From Lutjanus erythropterus (Eukaryota; Chordata; Actinopteri; Lutjaniformes; Lutjanidae), in the NCBI GenBank assembly GCA_020091685.1, contig CM034603.1:28922298-28986297 (forward strand): a DNA stretch of 64,000 nt. Reading direction: 5' to 3'. The position numbers and the translations under genes were made by a program. Positions 55,901-64,000 of this stretch are shown here, one piece after another. Numbering within the stretch: the stretch's first letter is position 1; each line of letters opens with the position of its first letter. The notes below the pieces were generated by a model. The model saw only the letters and a program-made list of their open reading frames with translations. It ran no database searches and had not been told where the DNA came from.

Positions 55901-58900
55901 CCCATGAATGCAGTCTGAACCCTACTTTACAAATCCTCTCCTCTGTCTTGAATGGCCATGGCAGCCAATCAGCATAAAGATCTGTGTGAGTCTGTGTTTG
56001 GAACATCTGGTTCTTCACATTTTACTCTAACACTCATCTTAAACTGTTCCTCACTGATCAACTGGGCATAAACATTCAAGCTTTGTTAAATCATTCAGTA
56101 AGCTGTATTTATTTAAACAGCTGGGTTTTCTGTCAGTTAATCCGGTTAATATTCATGTAATGTTTGAACTTTGTTACCCCACAGACATTATGATGACTTG
56201 TTGTGCTCTTATGTTTTTTTTTAAATCTTTTTCTTCTAGTCCCCTCTTTGTTCTTTATCACTCTCCACTAATGTGTGTCGGTTTCCTTCAAACTGCTTTA
56301 ATTAAAAAAAAAAGTGCCAAAAACTAAATGATAGTTTTCCAAGCTAGCTGTTGAATGTGTGTGTCTTCAATGTGTGAATAAGTGTGTGTTGCTTGTCTTC
56401 AAAGGGCGTTTGTTAAAGGAAATGTTGAAGTGATTATGTTCCTGTGAAGATTGCTCACTTTGTGGCATTGTTTCTTCCCTCATATTTACGGGAAAAAAAA
56501 AAATCACTCATTACTGCTGTGATCTATAAAATCTTTGAAGAAGGCAATGTGAGGCGAGGCCAAGTGGGTGGGATAGAAAAAGAGCCAAAGGAGGGGACAT
56601 CCTTCCCTCTCCTCTCTGGTGTTACTGTTTCACTGACCCCTGGCCACATCTTTTTTCTGGCTCTGATGTGAGTGAGTGTGTGTTTGTGTTGGCTGCGGCT
56701 TTTCCTTCAAGCGGGATCCAGCTGCTGATGTCACATTCCTCCCTGTTAAGGCTACAAAGAGTGCATCACACGCGCTTATGTACGTCACTCACCAGTCCTA
56801 CAGGAAACGTGTGTTTCCTTTTACGATTCTCCCTCTGTTTCCCATTAAAGGCACAAGGAGAATGTCATCCAGTCTGCTGCTGCCAGACTGAGAGGTTTTT
56901 TTTTTCCACGTTTCAGTGAATCAGCACCACAGTGATTCAATTTCTCAGCCTTCTGAATCTAATTCTGGGCCATTTATTGAATAATGTTTTAAGAAAGCCA
57001 ATCTATCCAAAATGTTGGAGCTTATACAGCCTTTGTTACTAAACAAAGAGTGACTTAAGTTTTCTGGACAGATCTGGACAGCCTACATGTCTCACTCTGA
57101 ACTCTGCTTCACTAACATGCATGATCCATGTTTATGTTTCCATGAAATGTCAAAATTTTACCCTGATTCAACAAGATCAGCTGTATTAAACACACGTTCA
57201 CATTCATTTATTCCCCCTTTGTTACTGTAGCTACACTTGTCAAGTTTTCCATTCTAGCAGCACACATAAGCAGTTTACAGTCACAGTGTCAGACTAACTT
57301 TAACCAGCGATGTTGTTGGTATTCATCCTGCGTTTCTGCCTGTACTCACACTGAGGTTGGTCCAGACAGTGAAAAGCTTACTTAGTTAGTCAGCAGCCAC
57401 AAGTCAGGCTAAAATAGCCCCAAACTGGAGGTCCCTCATACATGGTGTGAAGCTGTGGAGCTGAAAGCCACGGGGAGAGTAACAAATGCTATCAGATGAT
57501 TGATTGTGTATTCTCTTGTTATATTTTCCACCAAGGCCAGGGTTGCCACCTTCAGTGCAGAAAAAATAAGAGGCACCTTGCCAGCAATCCCTGGCATGCA
57601 GGCACAAATCAGGCAGCGGGTCCAGGGTCCTCCACCATGAGATTTTGAGCATCAGACAATTTATTTCCTGCATTCTGGTGATTTTTTATGCACCAGTTTC
57701 AAAGTCCTCTGCTACTCTAAACATGAATGTAAAGGAAATAAAGAGTCAATAAAAGTAAAGCACAGTTGCATCAGTTATATTAAGGATTCAAACATAACTC
57801 CTCTCTGGGTCTCTGGCCTTGCGTTTGCTCCAGGTCAGACAGTCTTACCATAGGCGACAGAAAATACTTGCTCCCGCCGACAGGACTGATGCACTTCTGG
57901 TCCGTCTGCCATTTGGATCTGTATTCAGACAGCCTCTCTCTTTTTACAGGTGGACTTGAGCTAAAGGTATTTGCTGGCATTAAAACAAAAATGAAAAAAT
58001 AAAAATGTGTGTCTGAGGCTTCATAACCAGGGCAGCAATGATGTTGAGCGAAAGATAACCAGCCTGTTATTCTGATTTAATCCCACTGTGTTGAAATAAA
58101 CTGTTTTGGCTTAATTATTAAGGTCATTACAAGTATGTGAAAACGTGGTGTTATCTGTTGCATGAAAATAAGGGAGACATTGCATCCTCTGTCGGTTCAG
58201 TGAGGCGCATTCAGTGCATTTTACTTTTTAATAAGGGACGGTCCTTATTATACAGGACAGGTGGCAATCGTAACCGCAGCTAGCTTTCACAACAACAAAC
58301 AACCAACCCAGCTAGACTCTGTCAGCCACCTTTTTTTAAGGTGCTTGGCTGGTAACTCATAGGTGCAGTTGGGCCGTGGGTGTGCAAATCAGAGGCAGAG
58401 ACAGACCTGCAGTTGTTACTGTAAACTGTGATATATTAGCATCTTTGCCATGAGTGTGAGAACATAATTTCAGTCGGGGGGCTGCCCCGGATATGTACAT
58501 GTATGCAACCGCAGCCAGACAGATGCACATATGCACCTGTGGATGTACAGATAACATGCGGCATCACTCTCACTACTGGATGCTGTGTTTTCTTCCATAT
58601 AGCCTAATTTTTAGTTGCGTTTGGGCAAAATAGAGTGAAAAAAAACACACAGTTTTATGTTTTAAGTTTTTGTTTTTCCAGCATTCATTTTATACAGTCA
58701 GTTATGTTTTTGGTAACTGTAAACTTTTAGTGGGTGAGGTGAAGGCACACAGTCTTATCAGCATACTGAAGTAGAAAACCATTTGTTTATCCTTCAAATT
58801 GAACCACAACAGAATAATGCAGCCACAGGCGCAGTTATTCAATTAAAATTCCTTTTTATCAGAGATTATTTAAAAAGGGAAGGTGTGGTATTTTTCAAAT

Positions 58901-61900
58901 ATAACCTGTAACCCTACAAAATGCACAAGTGCTCTATGTACTAAGCTAGCTAGTTAGCTGTAAATGCTAACATTTGCAGCTAATATGTCAAAACAGATAG
59001 ACGCACATTTTAATCAAGTTCTTACCCTTTTGTTGTTGTATTTTTGGCTTTGGAAAGGTTAAAAATAGACGACGCTGTCCAAACTCTACTACTACTGCTG
59101 TATTTGGTCATTTATGTGCTGCAGAACAGAACCTGCTGTAAACCACTTTTAACTGATTCAGGCCTGTTTCATTGTAACTCACTTTACTATCTGTAATGTT
59201 ACTTCTAATCCTTTCCTGTATAGTAACAAAATGAGGATGAAATGAAATGTGTAGCCTACTTTCTGAGCATGTTGCCAGCTCTAAAGCTTTAAGGGCCTGC
59301 CATGCGTAGTTGTGATTGCAAAGCTATGATTGGGCGATCATTGTTTGGGGGCGGAGTTTAGCAAATAGTCAGCTCTAGTTGTTTGTATATTCAGGAATAT
59401 GTGGTAATTTCATCTCCTGTGGACTTCCTATACCTATTCCAAGATATTCTATAAACAGATGGAGGCCTTTGTATCCTGTACCTCATGTGTCCTGTTGAAC
59501 GTATTGTTCCTGTTTTTCTGCAGGGCCTTTCTTCTTACTCTTTGGTGTTTCAGATGGGCTCATTATTCATCCGCACTAATGATCAGCCACAATCTCTCCT
59601 GCTGTGACAACAGAACATGAAACAGCACTAAAACTGAAGTCGATGCATCAGGAAGTCAAACATCTGGAGGAAGACAGATGAGGGGAGAGAGAGAGAGGAA
59701 GAATTCAGCCAGACATCTTACTGCTGTGGGACAATTTGAGCTAATTAGTAACTTCTGTTTTCTCAAGGGCTTTCTCTCTCCCCAGCCCCCTTCAGTGTGT
59801 GTGCGAATGAATGTGTGTGCATGCGTGCGTTAGAGAGAGGCCATTGTAATGCTCTTCCCTCATATGAATTCCAGCCAAGGCCACAAGCCAAGGCCCGTGT
59901 GAGTGAGTGTGTGCGTGTAGGTTTTTGCTTTTGACGGATTTAGTGAACACTCGTTTCCTCTCAGGAACAAGCTTTTCTGAGTCATTTGCATCAGTTTCAG
60001 GGGACCCTTTCCCTTCCCACGACTCGCTGTTCAGACCTGGTACATCCTAACGCATTGTTCCGATCTGAACATTCATTTCCTTGTTCAATTTATTATGGTT
60101 ATGGCTTTCCCATCCACCTCCTTAACACAGAACATGATGTCTCCCTCAGGAGGCATCATCTGTTCACACAAAAATAATCCCCATTCTTTCACAGCATCTC
60201 AGGTGTCACCCACAACCTGTTTCCTGGTTTCCTTCTGTTTTCCCCATTTTAGATCTTATTTTATTACTTTTCTTCAGAAATGTTTTTTACTAGAAGACTT
60301 TCTAAAGTATCCTAAACCCCTAAAATTATACCTTGAGGAGGTTTGGACTTCCAGTATACATGGAGCAAAGTTTTTATGAGGGGTTTGGTTCCACACAGGA
60401 GAAGTGATGCACATTCTTTCACGCTATTCCACTGATACACAGTTGATTGTGTAGGCAAGGAAGGATGATTTTTTTTTGCATGTTTGGTTTTATTGACAGA
60501 GCTAATAAACAAAAAACAATGGGAAGAAAGAAACGGATGACATGCGACAAAAATCCCCAGCTGGAATCAAACTTGTCTGTACATGGAAGAAGTCTTGGAT
60601 GGATGGGTGGGTAAATCACATGACATCTACACTGGAAACGCATTTACACTGGAAACCAGGGTTTCTTTCCTGTGTGAGGCAAACAGTCAAAGTTGATTGG
60701 TTTGATTTTAAGGAAGTAGTTATTTTAACCCAAACCGCAATCCGAAACTACTTTTCTGAAAGTTAACCAAACTGCAATTGAAATGAAATGTTTCTCAGTA
60801 AGCTTTATTTTGAAAGTCTCACTGGATGTTCTATGAATTAGTTTTTTTTCTTGGCTGTGAAATGCGAACATGTCCACTTTTCATGTCTAGGTGTGGCAGA
60901 ATAATGCATCCAGAAGCACTTGAACAGAAACTAATAAAATTATTTTAATCAGATTATTTAAAAATGTAAGATGATATTTCCACTGTTTCTCTTTAGCCCA
61001 CACTGGTGATCTTTGCTCCTGCAGTGGATGTTCTAGTCCTGAACAGGTATTTTTACTAACATCCAACAAAATAATGTATTTAGCTAATAATGTGATGCTC
61101 TTTTACAAATGTTGTTGGTTGTATATATTTGTCGTTGTATACTTGGTTTTAGAGAGGCTCTGGAAAGTAATGAGAATGTGTGTATTTTTCACACCTTGAC
61201 AAGACAAAACATGACACTGTCACAGTTGACTGGCAGGTGTTTTACACGCCCTGACATGATATCTGGTTGAAGTTGTATGCTTCTAGCCCTTGCATACTAG
61301 GACACTTCTATAATACAGATTTCATATAAATTTTAGATTAAAAAATTGACTTTGGATATGTTTTATCAGGAGGAAAGTACATTCAGGCCTCACTGAGTTA
61401 GTCAGGGTTAGTTATTAGTTGTTGCAAAACTTTACTTTTAACAATATGCTCCAGATTTAATCCCTTCTAGTACTCAGACTATTTTCAGATGCATGTGCTG
61501 CCTCCAACATGACTGTCAGTCAATCATGACTAAATGTTGGCTTAAACCGTGGTGACCAAACTGATTCACCACTTCTGCTTTTTTCACAGATTGGATCTGA
61601 ACTGCGTTAAAGCACTTTAAAGTCAATTCAAAAAAACCTAAATTACAACCATTACGCAACAGTGATTTGGAGAAACCTACAGATCATGGAATTACTCAAA
61701 CCCATTTCACTGTAAAAAGTCACTGAAACACTCATTTCAGTACACACGAGCCCATGCTAGAACCAGAATGCACCACTGCTGCCAGTAAATATACAGTCAG
61801 AACAGAGTTTGAAAAACCTGTGCATATTGTCTTTAAAGCACTTTGAATGAAAAAGAGAATCAGTGGTAACAGATTGTAAACAGTAAAACTACAGCAATGA

Positions 61901-62010
61901 AACTCTTTGATATGTGATACAAGTGTGCCGCTAATGACAACATAACTGTCCAGATGGCTTTCAGCCCTTTGAGCACAAAGCCAAGTCAAAACTGTGACTG
62001 TCCTTCACTT
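52986..62010. other. Gene-poor stretch, no confident exon
   Basis: About 9 kb of AT-rich sequence. Open frames such as 55270-55665 lack domains and sit in AT-rich text. A GCTAGC/GTTAGC cluster lies at 58940-58990, and a GT-rich patch at 59795-59830. I can name no gene here. Confidence 0.4.
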
Positions 62011-62066
62011 GTCTGTGTGTATGTGTGTGGGTGTGTGTGCGTGTGTGTGTGTGTGCGTGGGCGTGC
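62011..62066. repeat. (GT)n-rich microsatellite
   Basis: Interrupted GT units with an uninterrupted core of about 8 units at 62039-62055. Confidence 0.85.
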
Positions 62067-62903
62067 ACTTGCTACAGATACACACATAATACACTCATAC
62101 GTACATGTGGTAACCAAAAGAAAAACTATTTATAGAGTCAAAAAGTCATGGGGGGGCTGCAGTGGGCGTGTTGTACTTCGTGGAAAGATCAACTATGATT
62201 ATATTACATCCTGTGTTAGACACACACAGAGTAACACACATACACACACACTCATACCTTCCTGTTTGTCAGGTGCAGAGGAAGACAGACACAGTGCCCA
62301 CACAACAACAAACTTGTGAAACAGAACCAAATACAAACACTTCCATTGTACAGGGTAGTTTTTCCATCAGTTATGAACATCAAATATACAATCAGAGACA
62401 GGTGGGAAACGTCAGTTTACTTATGTTGTAATGTCACAATCACACAGGTGTGAACCTAACACCAGTTTTACCGCAGACACTGTCTGAGTTAGCAAACGCT
62501 GCGTGTTGTGTGCGAATTCACATTTAGAAATGGGTTTGGCTACATATCGAATCCACAAATATGTGGAAAGTGTTGCAAATGAATTGATTCTCTTCCAAAA
62601 TCTCTCTCCTGCTTTCAGTGAGTCAGTGATGAGTCTGACTTTCTGGTGACACACTATTTTTCATAATTGGCTGCTGCACCACATGAAAAGTGATTTTGTA
62701 AGATGTAAATACTGTACGTCGGTCTTCTATGCAAATGTCTGCTGGGAATGAAGCTGCAAGTCTTTTTTTTTTTTTAAGCACTAACTGTAATTTGATTACT
62801 CTTTATCAGAAACCTGTGAATCAGCAAGTATTAGAATATTTAACATACGGAAAAGATATGTGATAAATTTATAGTGTCTGAAACTTGCACCTAATAATGT
62901 CAT

Positions 62904-63210
62904 ACCCGGGGGTGGGCAATTATTTTTCATGGGTGGCTGATCAGGCTGCTGTGGGTTCCCGACACAAATGTGATATAAAGTCCTAATAATAGCTGAATCT
63001 CTGATGAATAGTCATATTCTACTATTTCAAATGAGATGAACAATCATCTGGTTAACACGGTAATGCACCTCAACTGTTGGTTACTCTTAATTACTCTGAA
63101 TTGCCATGTGGTGGAAATATGACAATAAGGTGAATAAAGTCACAGTGTGATGTAAAAGATATAGTTTATTATCATTACTGATGAATATAACACCGACCCC
63201 TTTCAGAATA
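62904..63210. mobile_element. Possible hAT-like element remnant
   Basis: Starts CCCGGGGGTGGGCAATTATT, text resembling the start of hAT-like repeats that begin GGGGTGGGCAA. No matching right end found, so extent is a guess. Confidence 0.3.
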
Positions 63211-64000
63211 AAGGTCCAGTACTGGTTTAATAGTAAGCAAAATTATATTGGCTGTCTTTGTTAGATTTCAATTACAAAATCCTTAAAGCACATACAATAT
63301 TCTTCAGAAATTTGTGTAACATGAAACTTATAAAGTGTGGGACCTGATGAGTACTATACATGAGCATAAATCCATGTACAATATCCTTATGTAATACCAA
63401 ACTTATATGAGTTAGACAAGTGAAACCAAAATCTTGTAAGAACTGCATATAAAACCTTACAAGATATATAAGATTTCACATAAATGAGATAGAAACATAA
63501 AAGAAAATGAAAAACATATATGGGAAACATAATTTGCCATGCACTGTACTTTTAAACATGGTGTCAAAGGAGAAAAAAATCCACCGCTTTTCAGGTTGTA
63601 CGGGGTAACGATAAGTTCTCTAAACTGCACATTTGGACTGTGGACCATTTACAACAGCTCCGCCCATAAAAGGAGAGAAACAGCCAGATATTCAGTGCCA
63701 ATATGAGAGAAAACGCCACAATAATACTTTTCTGTATTCATTCAGAATACAGAATCGCAAGTGACAAATAATTTTTAAAAAGATTATTAAAAGTTTTAAC
63801 TTGCATGATGTTACATGTGTCATGTGACTTTCATCTTGTAAGTCACAGCAAGTATTTGTTGTGCCTAAACAAACCACAACTGCTACTGTTTCATGTTAAT
63901 CGTGCGTGAAAAAGGCTTTTTGGCTGTGTCTCATACATCCACTAAAGGGTGCATCAGTATGAGACGTTATTTCTTTTCCATATGGATGTAATTACTTTAT
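63211..64000. other. Terminal stretch, no gene recognised
   Basis: AT-rich; no domain-bearing reading frame or clear splice signals to the window edge. Confidence 0.4.

Overview
The window is nuclear DNA of a ray-finned fish, probably a spiny-rayed teleost. The evidence is AT-rich, intron-split vertebrate genes, GT-AG introns, AATAAA signals, and interspersed repeats of types I know from teleosts: short hAT-like and TTAA-flanked elements with inverted ends, and an L2/CR1-like LINE. There is nothing bacterial, no CRISPR array, no operon, and I recognised no tRNA or rRNA gene.

Layout: 1-26.3 kb is gene-poor. It holds degenerate TGGA/TGAA simple repeats, many degraded transposons (one nested inside another at 10.0-11.7 kb) and a 42-bp minisatellite at 20.8-21.2 kb. 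A few minus-strand segments look like possible exons, but I could not assign them. Three confident plus-strand genes follow: mrps14 (mitochondrial ribosomal protein uS14m, 3 exons, 26420-28805), cacybp (calcyclin-binding protein/Siah-interacting protein, 6 exons, 30457-34523) and plk3 (polo-like kinase 3, 15 coding exons, 37542-45377, with a 1.8-kb 3' UTR). From 47.2 kb to the end I found no convincing exon. That part holds a 562-bp inverted-repeat element, a decayed LINE, two common fish repeat fragments and several microsatellites.

The three genes do not form one pathway. mrps14 serves mitochondrial translation, cacybp is an adaptor linking S100 proteins, Siah1 and Skp1, and plk3 is a stress and cell-cycle kinase. 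mrps14 and cacybp are also neighbours in human (1q25), which supports conserved synteny. plk3 has a CRE-like site next to a TATA box and an AU-rich 3' UTR, the layout of a rapidly induced gene. Several CTCF-like motifs lie around the cluster, one reversed upstream of mrps14 and three forward between mrps14 and plk3.

I did not find a new multi-gene system. The more interesting signals are the CTCF-like cluster, the minisatellite that is open on both strands, the tandem splice donors and T tracts in plk3, a candidate new inverted-repeat element, and possible unassigned minus-strand exons. All exon boundaries were read by eye from splice signals and reading frame; no alignment or transcript data were available.
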